Shown: positions 20,431 through 33,719 of the stretch, in pieces
Layout of the letters: every line of letters begins with the position of its first letter
Numbering within the stretch: position 1 is the first letter of the stretch
Assembly: GCF_021605415.1 (NCBI RefSeq)
Contig: NZ_WKEQ01000001.1
Location: forward strand, 62,001 to 126,000
Source of the DNA: Pseudomonas syringae
GTDB taxonomy: Bacteria > Pseudomonadota > Gammaproteobacteria > Pseudomonadales > Pseudomonadaceae
Reading direction: 5' to 3'
DNA length: 64,000 bases
Notes under the pieces: generated by a model
What the model was told of the DNA's origin: nothing
Seen by the model: the letters and a program-made list of their open reading frames with translations, nothing else
Database searches by the model: none
Program-made: the position numbers and the translations under genes

Positions 20431-21528
20431 CTAACGCTTGTGGCCAGTGTCGAGCTTGCGTTCCAGATGCATGGAATAGCGCGACATACCAAAACAGAAA
20501 ATCCAGAACACCAGGGCGGCGAACACGTAGCCTTCGGTGGCCATGCCCAGCCATTTCGGATCGGCAGCGGCTTGCTTGACGCTGTTGAGCAGGTCAAAGA
20601 GGCCGATGATGATCACAAGGCTGGTGTCCTTGAACAGCGCGATGAAGGTGTTGACGATGCCCGGGATCACCATTTTCAGGGCTTGCGGCAGAATCACCAG
20701 GCCCATGCTGCGCCAGTAACCAAGGCCCATCGCGGCGGCGGCTTCGTACTGACCTTTGGGAATCGCTTGCAGACCGCCACGCACCACTTCGGCCACGTAA
20801 GCCGACTGGAACAGAATCACGCCGATCAGCGCCCGCAGCAGCTTGTCGAAGTTCATGCCTTCTGGCAGGAACAGCGGCAGCATCACCGAGGACATGAACA
20901 ACACCGTGATCAACGGCACGCCGCGCCAGAATTCAATGAAGGTCACGCAGACCACGCGAATCGCCGGCATGTTCGAACGGCGGCCCAGCGCAAGGACGAT
21001 CCCCAGCGGCAAGGCGCCGGCGATACCGACCGTGGCGATCACCAGGGTCAGCATCAGGCCGCCCCACTGGCTGGTCGCAACCGCTGGCAAACCGAAGACG
21101 CCGCCGTGCAGCAGGCACCAGGCAATGATCGGGTACAGCACCAGGAAGCTCAGCCCGTATACCGCTTTGCGCGGGAAGCGCGAGATGAACAGCGGTGCCA
21201 CGCCGATGACCGCCAGCCACACGGTCAGATCAACGCGCCAGCGCCAATCGGCCGGGTAGTAGCCGTACATGAACTGGCCGAAGCGCTGCTGGATGAACAC
21301 CCAGCAGGCGCCTTCCTTGGTGCAGTCTGCGCGGGTGGTGCCGACCCAGTTGGCATCGAGGATCATCCAGTTGATGATCGGCGGAACCACCAGGTAAATC
21401 AGATAGAACGCAAACAGGGTCAACAGCGTGTTGAGCCAGTTGGAGAACATGTTTGCGCGCATCCACGCCACCACGCCGATGCTGCTGCTCGGTGGGGGCA
21501 TGTCAGGTTTGAAAGTATGGGATGTCAT
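20431..21528 (-). CDS. aapM: General L-amino acid ABC transporter, permease
   Basis: 365 residues, HisM/polar amino-acid permease family. It has an N-terminal cytoplasmic tail and several extra membrane helices before the standard permease core, a feature of AapM. The EAA loop is EAAAAMGLGYWRSMGLVILPQALK. The gene starts 10 nt after aapQ. Confidence 0.94.
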   Translation of the reverse strand: MTSHTFKPDMPPPSSSIGVVAWMRANMFSNWLNTLLTLFAFYLIYLVVPPIINWMILDANWVGTTRADCTKEGACWVFIQQRFGQFMYGYYPADWRWRVDLTVWLAVIGVAPLFISRFPRKAVYGLSFLVLYPIIAWCLLHGGVFGLPAVATSQWGGLMLTLVIATVGIAGALPLGIVLALGRRSNMPAIRVVCVTFIEFWRGVPLITVLFMSSVMLPLFLPEGMNFDKLLRALIGVILFQSAYVAEVVRGGLQAIPKGQYEAAAAMGLGYWRSMGLVILPQALKMVIPGIVNTFIALFKDTSLVIIIGLFDLLNSVKQAAADPKWLGMATEGYVFAALVFWIFCFGMSRYSMHLERKLDTGHKR

Positions 21529-21538
21529 GCGCGTTTCC

Positions 21539-22720
21539 TCACCGCTCGATCAGCGCAATGCGCTTGTTGTACCAGTTCATCAGCAAGGAGATGCTGATGC
21601 TGATCGCCAGGTAGACGCTCATGGTGATGGCAATGACTTCGATCGCCTGACCGGTCTGGTTGAGCACGGTGCCGGCGAACAGCGAAACCATTTCCGGGTA
21701 ACCGATACCGGCCGCCAGCGATGAGTTTTTCGCCAGGTTCAGGTATTGGCTGGTCAGCGGCGGAATGATCACACGCAGGGCTTGCGGGATGATCACCTTG
21801 CGCAGGGTCGGGCCGTTACGCAGGCCGAGGGAACGGGCCGCTTCGGTCTGGCCGTGACTGACCGACTTGATCCCCGAACGCACGATTTCGGCAATGAACG
21901 CAGCGGTGTACACCGTCAGGGCCAGGGTCAATGCGAGCAATTCCGGGATGAGCACCCAGCCGCCGACGAAGTTGAAGCCTTTGAGTTCGGGCATTTCCCA
22001 GTGAACCGGTGCGCCGAAGATCAGTGCACACAAGGCCGGGATCACCAGAAAAATGCCCAGGCCGACCCAGAACTTGTGGAACGGCACGCCAGTGGCTTCA
22101 AAGCGTTTGTTCGCCCAACGGCTCATCAGCACGATGCCGACAATCGCCACGACGACGCTGATCACGAACGGCCAGAAACCGTCGGCGGCCAACGCGGCCG
22201 GCATGTTCAGGCCACGGCTGCTGACAAAAAAGGTGTCGCCGAAGTTATGGCTGTTGCGTGGCCCCGGCATGGTCAGGAACACCGCGAAGTACCAGAACAG
22301 AATTTGCAGCAGCGGCGGAATGTTGCGGAACACTTCCACATACACAGTCGCCAGTTTGCTGATGATCCAGTTCTGCGACAGCCGTGCAACGCCGACGATG
22401 AACCCGAGAATCGTCGCCAGCACGACGCCGATGACAGTGACCAGCAGCGTATTGAGCAGGCCGATGACGAACACGCGGGCATAACTGTCCGCTTCGGTGT
22501 AGTCGATCAGATGCTGGGCGATGCCGAACCCGGCGCTGCGTTCAAGGAAGTCGAAACCGGAGGTGATGCCCCGGTGTTGCAGGTTGGTTTGCGTGTTATC
22601 GAACAGAAACCAGCCCAGCGAGACCACCCCCACAATGGTGATGATCTGAAATAGCCACGCACGCACTCGTGGATCGCTGAGGCTGAGCCTCTGCTTAGGT
22701 GCGCCGATTGAATTTTGCAT
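21539..22720 (-). CDS. aapQ: General L-amino acid ABC transporter, permease
   Basis: 393 residues, HisM-type permease with the long AapQ insertion between early membrane helices (the RGITSGFDFLERSAGFGI region). The EAA loop is EAARSLGLRNGPTLRKVIIPQALR. It forms the heterodimeric channel with AapM. It begins 66 nt after aapJ, downstream of a strong stem-loop. Confidence 0.94.
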   Translation of the reverse strand: MQNSIGAPKQRLSLSDPRVRAWLFQIITIVGVVSLGWFLFDNTQTNLQHRGITSGFDFLERSAGFGIAQHLIDYTEADSYARVFVIGLLNTLLVTVIGVVLATILGFIVGVARLSQNWIISKLATVYVEVFRNIPPLLQILFWYFAVFLTMPGPRNSHNFGDTFFVSSRGLNMPAALAADGFWPFVISVVVAIVGIVLMSRWANKRFEATGVPFHKFWVGLGIFLVIPALCALIFGAPVHWEMPELKGFNFVGGWVLIPELLALTLALTVYTAAFIAEIVRSGIKSVSHGQTEAARSLGLRNGPTLRKVIIPQALRVIIPPLTSQYLNLAKNSSLAAGIGYPEMVSLFAGTVLNQTGQAIEVIAITMSVYLAISISISLLMNWYNKRIALIER

Positions 22721-22750
22721 GAAGTGCCCCAGGAATAATGGAACAAGAAC

Positions 22751-22779
22751 ATCACCCGGCGGTTGGCCCGCCGGGTGAT
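22751..22779 (-). promoter_or_regulatory. 12-bp stem-loop between aapJ and aapQ
   Basis: ATCACCCGGCGG pairs perfectly with CCGCCGGGTGAT around a 5-nt loop, 8 nt after the aapJ stop. No U-tract follows. Known pattern: such stems behind binding-protein genes protect the upstream mRNA so that the binding protein outnumbers the permeases. Confidence 0.75.
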
Positions 22780-22786
22780 AGAACCA

Positions 22787-23818
22787 TTAGCGCACAGGTG
22801 GTGCGTATTGAATGCCGCCAGCGTTCCACAGGGCGTTCAAGCCACGGTCGATTTCCAGCGGAGTGTTCTTGCCGAGATTTTTCTCGAAGATTTCGCCGTA
22901 GTTACCGACTTGCTTGACGATCTGCACGACCCAGTCTTTCGGCAGTTTCAGATCCTTGCCGTATTCACCGTCAGCGCCCAGCAGACGAGCGACGTCCGGG
23001 TTTTTGGTGGATTTGGCTTCAGCTTCAACGTTTTTCGACGTGATGCCGGCTTCTTCAGCGTTGAGCATGGCGTAGCCAACCCAACGGACGACGGCCAGCC
23101 ACTCGTCGTCGCCATTACGCACGACCGGACCCAGAGGTTCCTTGGAAATGGTTTCCGGCAGAACCACGTAGTCCTTCGGCGCGGCCAGCTTGCTGCGCTG
23201 GGCGAACAGTTGGGATTTGTCGGAGGTCAGCACGTCGCAACGACCGGATTCCAGCGACTTGGCGCTTTCATCGGAGGTGTCGAAAGTGATCGGGGTGTAT
23301 TTCAGACCGTTGCCACGGAAGTAGTCGGAAACGTTCAGCTCGGTGGTGGTACCGGCCTGGATGCAAATGGTTGCACCGTCCAGTTCTTTGGCGCTCTTGA
23401 CGCCGAGCTTGTTGTTTACCAGGAAGCCGATGCCGTCGTAGTAAGTAATGAAGCCCGGAAATTTCAGGCCCATACCGGCGTCACGGGAGCTGGTCATGGT
23501 GGTGTTGCGCGACAGGATGTCGACTTCGCCGGATTGCAGCGCGGTGAAGCGCTCCTTGGCGTTCAGCTGACTGAATTTGACTTTGTTCGCGTCGCCGAAC
23601 ACGGCAGCGGCCACAGCGCGGCAGACATCAGCGTCGATCCCGAGGATCTTGCCGGATGCGTCCGGTACCGAGAAGCCCGGCAGACCGTCGCTCACGCCAC
23701 ACTGCACGAAACCTTTCTTCTGCACTGCATCCAGGGTTGCACCCGCCTGAGCGAACCCGCTGACACCAAGTACTGCGGCTGCAGTCACGATAGCCAGAGT
23801 GGATTTCAACATCTTCAT
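22787..23818 (-). CDS. aapJ: General L-amino acid ABC transporter, periplasmic binding protein
   Basis: 343 residues. The signal peptide MKMLKSTLAIVTAAAVLGVSGFAQA is followed by the family-3 solute-binding fold (GVSDGLPGFSVPDASGKILGIDADVCRAVAAAVFGD). The length exceeds simple 260-residue binding proteins, as usual for AapJ/BztA. First gene of the operon, with AACTGGAGG just upstream of its ATG. Confidence 0.95.
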   Translation of the reverse strand: MKMLKSTLAIVTAAAVLGVSGFAQAGATLDAVQKKGFVQCGVSDGLPGFSVPDASGKILGIDADVCRAVAAAVFGDANKVKFSQLNAKERFTALQSGEVDILSRNTTMTSSRDAGMGLKFPGFITYYDGIGFLVNNKLGVKSAKELDGATICIQAGTTTELNVSDYFRGNGLKYTPITFDTSDESAKSLESGRCDVLTSDKSQLFAQRSKLAAPKDYVVLPETISKEPLGPVVRNGDDEWLAVVRWVGYAMLNAEEAGITSKNVEAEAKSTKNPDVARLLGADGEYGKDLKLPKDWVVQIVKQVGNYGEIFEKNLGKNTPLEIDRGLNALWNAGGIQYAPPVR

Positions 23819-24944
<1,126 letters not shown>

Positions 24945-25040
24945 TTCCACAGGCAAAATCCGCCCATTGATCATCCCACTACGCCGCGCCCGATTCTTGC
25001 ATTACACTGGCCGGCGTACATTCCTTAACCAATTGATGAG

Positions 25041-26519
25041 ATGACCGTGCTCAAAGCACTCAAAAAGATGTTTGGTAAAAGCGAGGCTGAGCAGCTCGCG
25101 CCAGTTCCCAGTGCGCCGTCGCACGCCCCCGGCCATCGCAACGATGCCCCGCAGGCCGACCGCCCCGCTCCCGTAGCGGCACCGAAACACCAGCCGAAAC
25201 CGGCCCCGGCCGCACCGATCGCCGCCGAACCTGTGCTCAGCGAAACGCCGAAACCGGCCAGGCCCCGCCGCGAACCGAAGCCTAAGGCGCCGGTCATTGC
25301 CTGGAAACTCGAAGACTTCGTCGTCGAACCCCAGGAAGGCAAAACCCGCTTCCATGATTTCAAACTCGCCCCCGAACTGATGCACGCCATTCAGGATCTG
25401 GGCTTCCCGTATTGCACACCGATCCAGGCCCAGGTGCTCGGCTTTACGCTGGCCGGAAAAGACGCCATCGGCCGCGCCCAGACCGGCACCGGCAAGACCG
25501 CCGCGTTCCTGATCTCGATCATCACCCAGTTGCTGCAAACCCCGCCGCCGAAAGAACGCTACATGGGCGAGCCACGGGCACTGATCATTGCGCCGACCCG
25601 CGAACTGGTGGTGCAGATCGCCAAGGACGCCGCCGACCTGACCAAATACACCGGCCTGAACGTGATGACGTTCGTCGGAGGCATGGATTTCGACAAGCAG
25701 CTCAAGCACCTCGAAGCACGCCACTGCGACATTCTCGTCGCGACCCCGGGCCGCCTGCTCGATTTCAACCAGCGTGGCGACGTGCATCTGGACATGGTCG
25801 AAGTGATGGTGCTGGACGAGGCCGACCGCATGCTCGACATGGGCTTCATTCCGCAAGTGCGTCAGATCATTCGCCAGACGCCGCCGAAGAATGAGCGCCA
25901 GACGCTGCTGTTTTCCGCGACCTTCACCGAAGACGTGATGAACCTCGCCAAGCAGTGGACCACGGATCCAGCCATCGTCGAAATCGAAGTCACTAACGTG
26001 GCCAACGAAAACGTCGAGCAACATATCTATGCCGTGGCCGGAGCCGACAAATACAAGCTGCTTTACAACCTGGTCAACGATAACGGCTGGGAACGCGTGA
26101 TGGTCTTCGCCAACCGCAAGGACGAAGTCCGGCGGATCGAAGAGCGCCTGGTGCGCGACGGCGTCAACGCTGCGCAATTGTCCGGCGATGTGCCGCAGCA
26201 CAAGCGCATCAAAACGCTGGAGGGCTTTCGCGAAGGCAAGATTCGTGTCCTGGTTGCCACCGACGTGGCAGGTCGCGGCATCCACATCGACGGCATCAGT
26301 CATGTGATCAACTTCACCCTGCCGGAAGTCCCGGACGACTACGTGCACCGCATCGGCCGTACCGGTCGGGCCGGCGCTGATGGCGTGTCGATCAGCTTCG
26401 CCGGCGAGGACGACTCCTATCAGTTGCCGTCCATCGAAGAAAAACTGGGCCGCAAGATCAGTTGTGAGACGCCGCCAACGCATCTGCTGCGTGCGGTTGA
26501 GCGTAAGCGTCCGCAATAA
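25041..26519 (+). CDS. rhlB: DEAD-box ATP-dependent RNA helicase RhlB
   Basis: 492 residues. RNA-unwinding partner of RNase E/PNPase in the degradosome. A Pro/Ala-rich variable N-terminus (about 15-85) precedes the helicase core: Q motif [10 protein letters not shown], motif [21 protein letters not shown], and motif [12 protein letters not shown]. The basic N-terminal [13 protein letters not shown] resembles other pseudomonad RhlB proteins. A terminator follows. Confidence 0.94.
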   Translation: MTVLKALKKMFGKSEAEQLAPVPSAPSHAPGHRNDAPQADRPAPVAAPKHQPKPAPAAPIAAEPVLSETPKPARPRREPKPKAPVIAWKLEDFVVEPQEGKTRFHDFKLAPELMHAIQDLGFPYCTPIQAQVLGFTLAGKDAIGRAQTGTGKTAAFLISIITQLLQTPPPKERYMGEPRALIIAPTRELVVQIAKDAADLTKYTGLNVMTFVGGMDFDKQLKHLEARHCDILVATPGRLLDFNQRGDVHLDMVEVMVLDEADRMLDMGFIPQVRQIIRQTPPKNERQTLLFSATFTEDVMNLAKQWTTDPAIVEIEVTNVANENVEQHIYAVAGADKYKLLYNLVNDNGWERVMVFANRKDEVRRIEERLVRDGVNAAQLSGDVPQHKRIKTLEGFREGKIRVLVATDVAGRGIHIDGISHVINFTLPEVPDDYVHRIGRTGRAGADGVSISFAGEDDSYQLPSIEEKLGRKISCETPPTHLLRAVERKRPQ

Positions 26520-26527
26520 GCGACGTT

Positions 26528-26565
26528 TTAAAAAGGCGCAGCCGGCAACGGACTGCGCTTTTTTT
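26528..26565 (+). terminator. rhlB terminator
   Basis: AAAAAGGCGCAG pairs with CTGCGCTTTTTTTT around an 11-nt loop, about 10 nt after the rhlB stop. Confidence 0.9.
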
Positions 26566-26652
26566 TGCCCGGCGATTTAACGGGCTCTTGATCGGTGAAA
26601 CTAAATGTCCATAATAGACAAATTAGTTTATACCCAGCATTCGGAGCCGGAC

Positions 26653-28768
<2,116 letters not shown>

Positions 28769-28845
28769 CGCGCCGTGCCGATTGCGGCACACTCGCAACG
28801 CCTCCTGCCCGGGGAGGCGTTGACGCTGCCTGGAGCTCCACTGTC

Positions 28846-29472
28846 ATGACCGCCCCCGAACTCGATCCCGCACTGGATAACTTCCGTGCTATCGCCGACG
28901 CCATCGCCACGCTGTTTTTTCCCCATGCCGAAGTGGTATTGCACGACTTGCGCACGCAGAAGGTCGACTACATCGCCAACAACCTGTCCAAGCGCGATGT
29001 CGGCGATGACTCGTCGCTGGAAGACATGCTCAGCGAGGACGTCTGCGACCGTAATATCGGGCCGTATGAAAAGCTCAACTGGGACGGTCAGAAGATTCGC
29101 AGCCTCAGCAGCGTCCTGCGTGACAGCGACGGTCATCCGTTGGCGGTGCTGTGCATCAACCTGAATATTTCGCTGTTCGAGAATGCCAAGGCTGCGCTGG
29201 ATCTGTTCCTTTCGCCGAGCAAACTGATCCCGCAACCGGACTCACTGTTTCGTGATGACTGGCAGGAGCGGATCAATACATTCCTGCACGCCTGGCTGCG
29301 CGAGCGGCAACTGAGTTTGAATGTGCTGACCCGCGACCACAAACGCGAGCTGGTGCTCGCGCTGCACGCCGAAGGTGCATTCAAGGGCAAAAGCGCGTCG
29401 AACTATGTGGCCAATGTGCTGAACATGGGACGGGCGACGGTGTACAAGCATTTGAAAGAATTGAAGGGCTGA
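28846..29472 (+). CDS. dauR: Transcriptional regulator DauR (YheO-like PAS plus HTH)
   Basis: 208 residues from ATG 28846. The N-terminal YheO-like PAS domain (AIADAIATLFFPHAEVVLHDL ... LCINLNISLFENA) and the C-terminal helix-turn-helix (KRELVLALHAEGAFKGKSASNYVANVLNMGRATVYKHLKEL) match the family. In P. aeruginosa DauR represses dauBAR and is relieved by 2-ketoarginine. It lies 77 nt after dauA on the same strand. Confidence 0.9.
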   Translation: MTAPELDPALDNFRAIADAIATLFFPHAEVVLHDLRTQKVDYIANNLSKRDVGDDSSLEDMLSEDVCDRNIGPYEKLNWDGQKIRSLSSVLRDSDGHPLAVLCINLNISLFENAKAALDLFLSPSKLIPQPDSLFRDDWQERINTFLHAWLRERQLSLNVLTRDHKRELVLALHAEGAFKGKSASNYVANVLNMGRATVYKHLKELKG

Positions 29473-29503
29473 AGATTTAGCAGATTTATTGGCTGGACTG
29501 GCC

Positions 29504-29574
29504 TCTTCGCGAGCAGGCTCGCTCCCACAGGGCGTTCACATATCCAGTGTGGGAGCGAACCTGTTCGCGAAAGG
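29504..29574. repeat. REP pair, GTGGGAGCGAGCC family
   Basis: CTTCGCGAGCAGGCTCGCTCCCACA (positions 29505-29529) and inverted TGTGGGAGCGAACCTGTTCG, separating the convergent dauR and binding-protein genes. Confidence 0.85.
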
Positions 29575-29580
29575 GGTTTA

Positions 29581-30357
29581 TCAGTCGCCGTAGATGTCGG
29601 ACTTGAAATACTTGTCGGAAATCTTCTGGTACTCACCACTCGCCCGAATCCCCTCAATGGCCGCGTTCAACTGGCTAACCAGTTCGCCATTGCCCTTGCG
29701 CACCGCAATCCCCGCGCCCTCACCCACGTATTTCGGATCCTTCAACTCCGGTCCGACAAACGCATAGCCCTCGCCACGCGGCATCGACAGGAAGTCATTG
29801 AGCGGAATGGTGTCGGCAAAGATCGCATCGAGACGACCGGCCGCCAGATCCATGTAGATCTCCTCGTTATTGCTGTAGCGCTTGACGTTGACGCCCTTCG
29901 GCTCGAACACCTCGGTCGCGTAACGATCGGTGGTGGTCGCACGCTGCACGCCGACGTTTTTGCCTTTGAGACTGGCGTACTGGTCGTCCACCACTGCGCC
30001 ATCCTTCATCACCAGACGCGAAGAGGTGAAGTAATACTTGTTGGAAAAGTCCACTGACTTCTTGCGGTCTTCGTTGATGGTCATGGATGACAAGGCCATG
30101 TCGATTTTCTTCACTTTGAGCGAAGGAATCAGGCCATCGAACTCACCTTCGACCCACACGCACTTGACCTGCATCTGCGCGCACAGTGCGTTGCCGATGT
30201 CGTAGTCGAAACCGACGATTTCACCTTTGTCGGTTTTTGAGGCGAACGGCGGGTAGGCCGCTTCGATGCCGATGCGCAGGGTTTTCTCGGCGGCGAACGC
30301 GGCGCTGCACGCCAACAGACTGAGGGCCAGACCGGTGATGAGGGGGAATTTCTTCAT
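29581..30357 (-). CDS. Periplasmic basic amino-acid binding protein (ABC transporter)
   Basis: 258 residues from ATG 30357. The signal peptide [22 protein letters not shown] precedes a lysine/arginine/ornithine-type binding domain ([31 protein letters not shown] ... [27 protein letters not shown]). A similar gene (PA3865) follows dauR in P. aeruginosa, though here it is convergent. It probably captures arginine-like ligands for the dau pathway, which is inference. No permease or ATPase gene is adjacent. Confidence 0.87.
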   Translation of the reverse strand: MKKFPLITGLALSLLACSAAFAAEKTLRIGIEAAYPPFASKTDKGEIVGFDYDIGNALCAQMQVKCVWVEGEFDGLIPSLKVKKIDMALSSMTINEDRKKSVDFSNKYYFTSSRLVMKDGAVVDDQYASLKGKNVGVQRATTTDRYATEVFEPKGVNVKRYSNNEEIYMDLAAGRLDAIFADTIPLNDFLSMPRGEGYAFVGPELKDPKYVGEGAGIAVRKGNGELVSQLNAAIEGIRASGEYQKISDKYFKSDIYGD

Positions 30358-30515
30358 GATCGTTCTCTCGCGGGTTGTTGTTGGTTTGGCGGAGGAGAGC
30401 AGCTGCGAGCTTGGAGCTTCAAGCATCTAGCTGGATTGTTAATTCCATACTGGACTTTAACGTACAGATCGTCAATTGCGCAGGAAGGGAGAATTTCGCT
30501 GTGGCAGAGGACGCC

Positions 30516-30607
30516 ATCGCGAGCAGGCTCGCTCCCACAGGGAATCTCGGGCGGACACAAAATTTGTGTACCTGAGGATCCAATGTGGGAGCGAGCCTGC
30601 TCGCGAA
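30516..30607. repeat. REP pair, GTGGGAGCGAGCC family
   Basis: ATCGCGAGCAGGCTCGCTCC and inverted TGTGGGAGCGAGCCTGCTCG. The centre carries a small palindrome ACACAAAATTTGTGT. Lies 25 nt past the moaE stop. Confidence 0.85.
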
Positions 30608-30632
30608 GACTGACTTGAGGGCACTACAAAAA

Positions 30633-31085
30633 TTACTGCTTCCAGCGATCCGCCGCCGCATGGTCACTGGCGCGCCCTTCAACCCAGCGCGAACCTTCGC
30701 GAGTGTTCTCTTTCTTCCAGAACGGCGCGCGGGTTTTCAGGTAATCCATGACGAAGTTGCAGGCGTCGAATGCCGCCTGGCGATGGGCACTGGCAGCGCC
30801 GACGAACACGATCGGTTCGCCCGGCTCCAGCGCGCCGATGCGGTGCAGGACTTCGAGTTTCAACAGCGGCCAGCGCTGCTGCGCCTCGACGGCAATTTTG
30901 CCGAGGGCTTTTTCGGTCATGCCCGGATAGTGTTCGAGGAACATCCCCGCGACATCGAGCCCGTCATTGAAGTCGCGCACGTAGCCGACAAAACTCACCA
31001 CGGCTCCGACACCAACATTCGCCGCATGCATCGCGTTGACTTCAGCGCCCGGATCAAACGGTTGGGACTGTACGCGGATCGCCAT
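30633..31085 (-). CDS. moaE: Molybdopterin synthase catalytic subunit
   Basis: 150 residues. Converts cyclic pyranopterin monophosphate to molybdopterin with sulfur delivered by MoaD. Family signatures VGAVVSFVGYVRDFNDG, LEHYPGMTEKAL and the active-site stretch HRQAAFDACNFVMDYLKTRAPFWKKE (catalytic lysines) are present. It begins 3 nt after moaD. Confidence 0.96.
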   Translation of the reverse strand: MAIRVQSQPFDPGAEVNAMHAANVGVGAVVSFVGYVRDFNDGLDVAGMFLEHYPGMTEKALGKIAVEAQQRWPLLKLEVLHRIGALEPGEPIVFVGAASAHRQAAFDACNFVMDYLKTRAPFWKKENTREGSRWVEGRASDHAAADRWKQ

Positions 31086-31088
31086 GGC

Positions 31089-31331
31089 TCAGCCTCCGGT
31101 CACGGTCGGGAAAAATGCCACTTCGTCGCCGTCGACCACGGGTTCGTCGAGCTGGCAAAGGTCTTCGTTGCGGGCGCACATCAGGTTTTGCTCATTCAGC
31201 ACATCGAAACCATCACGCTGCGCCAAGTGCAGGCGCACGTCATCAATCGTTGCGAAATCACCTTCGACCTTCAATGCATCGACGCCCAGCGCTTCACGAT
31301 AACGGGCGAAAAACATGACCTTCACGTTCAT
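31089..31331 (-). CDS. moaD: Molybdopterin synthase sulfur carrier subunit
   Basis: 80 residues from ATG 31331, ubiquitin-like fold ending in the required Gly-Gly (FFPTVTGG), whose C-terminus is thiocarboxylated. Its first codons overlap the moaC stop by 4 nt (ATGA). The longer in-frame stretch upstream is inside moaC and is not used. Confidence 0.95.
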   Translation of the reverse strand: MNVKVMFFARYREALGVDALKVEGDFATIDDVRLHLAQRDGFDVLNEQNLMCARNEDLCQLDEPVVDGDEVAFFPTVTGG

Positions 31332-31801
31332 GGCTGCTCCGCCTGAAAGTGACCGCTTTTGCCGCCGACCTTCTCTAGCAGACGCACACTCTCGATCACC
31401 ATGCCGCGATCCACGGCTTTGCACATGTCATAGATCGTCAGGGCGGCGACGCTGGCGGCGGTCAGCGCTTCCATTTCCACCCCGGTCTGCCCGGACAGTT
31501 TGCAACGCGCGACGATGCGCACGCTGTCATCGCCTTCGGCACTCAGCTCGACCTTGACGCCGGTGAGCATCAGCGGATGGCACAGGGGAATCAGATCACT
31601 GGTTTTCTTCGCGGCCTGAATGCCGGCAATGCGCGCCACGGCAAACACGTCGCCCTTGGGATGGCCGCCGCTGACGATCATTTGCAGGGTTTCGGGCAAC
31701 ATGCGCACAAAGGCTTGGGCAGTCGCTTCACGGAACGTCACGGCTTTTTCGGTGACGTCGACCATATTGGCGCGACCTTGGGAATCGAGATGAGTCAGCA
31801 C
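31328..31801 (-). CDS. moaC: Cyclic pyranopterin monophosphate synthase
   Basis: 157 residues. Forms cPMP from the MoaA product in molybdenum-cofactor synthesis. [25 protein letters not shown] at the N-terminus, LCHPL and the central [22 protein letters not shown] are diagnostic. First gene of moaCDE. moaA and moaB are not in the window. Confidence 0.96.
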   Translation of the reverse strand: MLTHLDSQGRANMVDVTEKAVTFREATAQAFVRMLPETLQMIVSGGHPKGDVFAVARIAGIQAAKKTSDLIPLCHPLMLTGVKVELSAEGDDSVRIVARCKLSGQTGVEMEALTAASVAALTIYDMCKAVDRGMVIESVRLLEKVGGKSGHFQAEQP

Positions 31802-31816
31802 GGGGGCCTCCTTGAG

Positions 31817-31972
31817 GCAGCTGCAAGCGGCAAGCTACGAGCGGCAAGTTAAAAGCGCAGTAGGCAGGCGTCAGGAAAGCTCGCATTTAAACAGCCGAAA
31901 GCCGCAGGCTTCAAGCGGCGAGTGAACTTCACTCGTACCACTTGCAGCTTGCGGCTCGAAGCTTGTAGCTGC
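31817..31972. repeat. REP cluster, CAAGCTGCAAGC family
   Basis: Arms GCAGCTGCAAGCGGCAAGCT (31817 on) and inverted CTTGCAGCTTGCGGCTCGAA (to 31972), with a partial third copy near 31893-31920. It fills the gap between the PhoH-like gene and moaC. Confidence 0.8.
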
Positions 31973-31977
31973 TCCTG

Positions 31978-33372
31978 TTACAAATGCGATTCGGCGTATT
32001 CGGCCAGAATCGAGCGAGGCACCCCTTGCAGGGTGATGTGTACACCGTTGGGGAAATCCTTGAAGCGTTCGGTCAGGTAGGTCAGCCCGGAACTGGTCGC
32101 GGACAGGTAAGGGGTGTCGATCTGCGCCAGGTTACCCAGGCACACCACTTTGGAACCGGCACCGGCACGGGTGATGATGGTTTTCATCTGGTGCGGCGTG
32201 AGGTTCTGGCACTCGTCAATCAGGATCAGGCTCTGCTGGAAGCTGCGACCACGAATGTAGTTGAGCGATTTGAACTGCAACGGCACTTTGCTGAGGATGT
32301 AATCGACGCTGCCATGGGTGTTTTCGTCATCCATGTGCAAGGCTTCGAGGTTGTCGGTGATGGCGCCGAGCCAAGGCTCCATTTTTTCCGCTTCGGTGCC
32401 GGGCAGGAAGCCGATTTCCTGATCCAGGCCTTGCACGCTGCGGGTGGCGATAATGCGGCGATAGCGTTTGCTGACCATGGTCTGCTCGATCGCAGCGGCC
32501 AGCGCGAGGATGGTTTTACCGGAACCGGCGGCGCCGGACAGGTTGACCAGGTGAATGTCCGGATCAAGCAACGCGTACAACGCCAGGCTCTGATAGATGT
32601 CGCGCGGCTTCAGGCCCCACGCCTCCTGGTGCAGCAGCGGTTCCTGGTGCAGGTCGAGGATCAGCAGCTTGTCCTCTTCAATCTCCTTGATCCAGCCGAC
32701 GAAGCCCTGTTCATCGATGATGAACTCGTTGATGTGCACCGCCGGCAGGTTGTCGATCAATTGCACTTGATGCCAGGTGCGGCCGTGATCCTGACGGGTT
32801 TCGACCTTGCTGACCCGATCCCAGAAGGAGCCGGTCATGTTGTGATAGCCGTTGGGCAGCAGGGACACGTCATCGACCAGTTGGTCGGTGCTGTAGTCCT
32901 CGGCGGCGATCCCGCAGGCGCGCGCCTTCAGGCGCATGTTGATGTCTTTGGTGACCAGCACCACTGGTTGTTTCGGGTTCAGCGTGTGCAGTTCGATCAG
33001 TTGGTTGATGATTTTGTTGTCGTTCAAATGCTCGGGCAGAATGATCGTCGGCTCGGCGCGTTTACTCATCAGAATCGACAGCAAACCCTTGGGCCCGCTC
33101 TTGCCACGCTGGATCGGCACACCTTGTTCGACGTCTTCAGGGGAGGCATCGCCCAGAGTCTTGTCGATCAACCTGATCGCCTGACGGCATTCGGCGGCCA
33201 CGCTGTGATGGCCGCTCTTGAGCTTGTCCAGCTCTTCAAGCACGGTCATTGGAAGCGCGACGTGGTGTTCTTCGAAATTAAGGAGGGCGTTTGGATCGTG
33301 AATCAGTACGTTGGTATCGAGTACATAAAGGATTGGCTGGTTGGAGGAAGAACTACGTCCGTGATCATCCAT
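31978..33372 (-). CDS. PIN-domain PhoH-family ATPase (YlaK type)
   Basis: 464 residues. N-terminal PIN ribonuclease-like domain (ILYVLDTNVLIHDPNALL, with acidic residues through about 160) fused to a PhoH ATPase domain with Walker A GAAGSGKT near 285 and Walker B LILIDECQN. PIN-PhoH proteins are thought to unwind and cleave RNA. The cellular role in Pseudomonas is not established. It is monocistronic, ending in a REP cluster. Confidence 0.92.
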   Translation of the reverse strand: MDDHGRSSSSNQPILYVLDTNVLIHDPNALLNFEEHHVALPMTVLEELDKLKSGHHSVAAECRQAIRLIDKTLGDASPEDVEQGVPIQRGKSGPKGLLSILMSKRAEPTIILPEHLNDNKIINQLIELHTLNPKQPVVLVTKDINMRLKARACGIAAEDYSTDQLVDDVSLLPNGYHNMTGSFWDRVSKVETRQDHGRTWHQVQLIDNLPAVHINEFIIDEQGFVGWIKEIEEDKLLILDLHQEPLLHQEAWGLKPRDIYQSLALYALLDPDIHLVNLSGAAGSGKTILALAAAIEQTMVSKRYRRIIATRSVQGLDQEIGFLPGTEAEKMEPWLGAITDNLEALHMDDENTHGSVDYILSKVPLQFKSLNYIRGRSFQQSLILIDECQNLTPHQMKTIITRAGAGSKVVCLGNLAQIDTPYLSATSSGLTYLTERFKDFPNGVHITLQGVPRSILAEYAESHL

Positions 33373-33719
33373 ACTCGGTCACCTTTGTGGGAGCCAGTCG
33401 ACGCAATACCGTGACAGTGCTGCGCCTCGAACGACTACCGATTCACCTGTTGTGCTCTTGCTGAGGAAGACAGGTGAACTGCACACAAATGGGTCTTGGA
33501 AGACGCCACCTGTGTTGCAGGTTTCGGCGGTCTGTCTTCGTAATACTCCAAAACCCATGACAGAAAAAAGCACTTTGACGCTTTTTTGAAGTTTATTTTG
33601 CAAAGTGACGAAAAGCCCTTGGCGGACGCTCCCGCCCCCGTTAGAGTCGGAAGTCGACCTGCATCAAACTCCGCAAAAAAAACACCCCAAGCCCAACGTT
33701 TCCGGCCTTTCTTTCGATT
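33373..33719. other. 347-bp gap between the PhoH and deacetylase-like genes
   Basis: Holds the PhoH-gene leader. An inverted repeat TTCACCTGT (33442-33450) / ACAGGTGAA (33470-33478) with a further CACCTGT at 33507-33513 could be an operator. An A/T-rich stem AAAAAAGC (33564-33571) / GCTTTTTT (33580-33587) lies near the middle. No gene seen. Confidence 0.45.
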
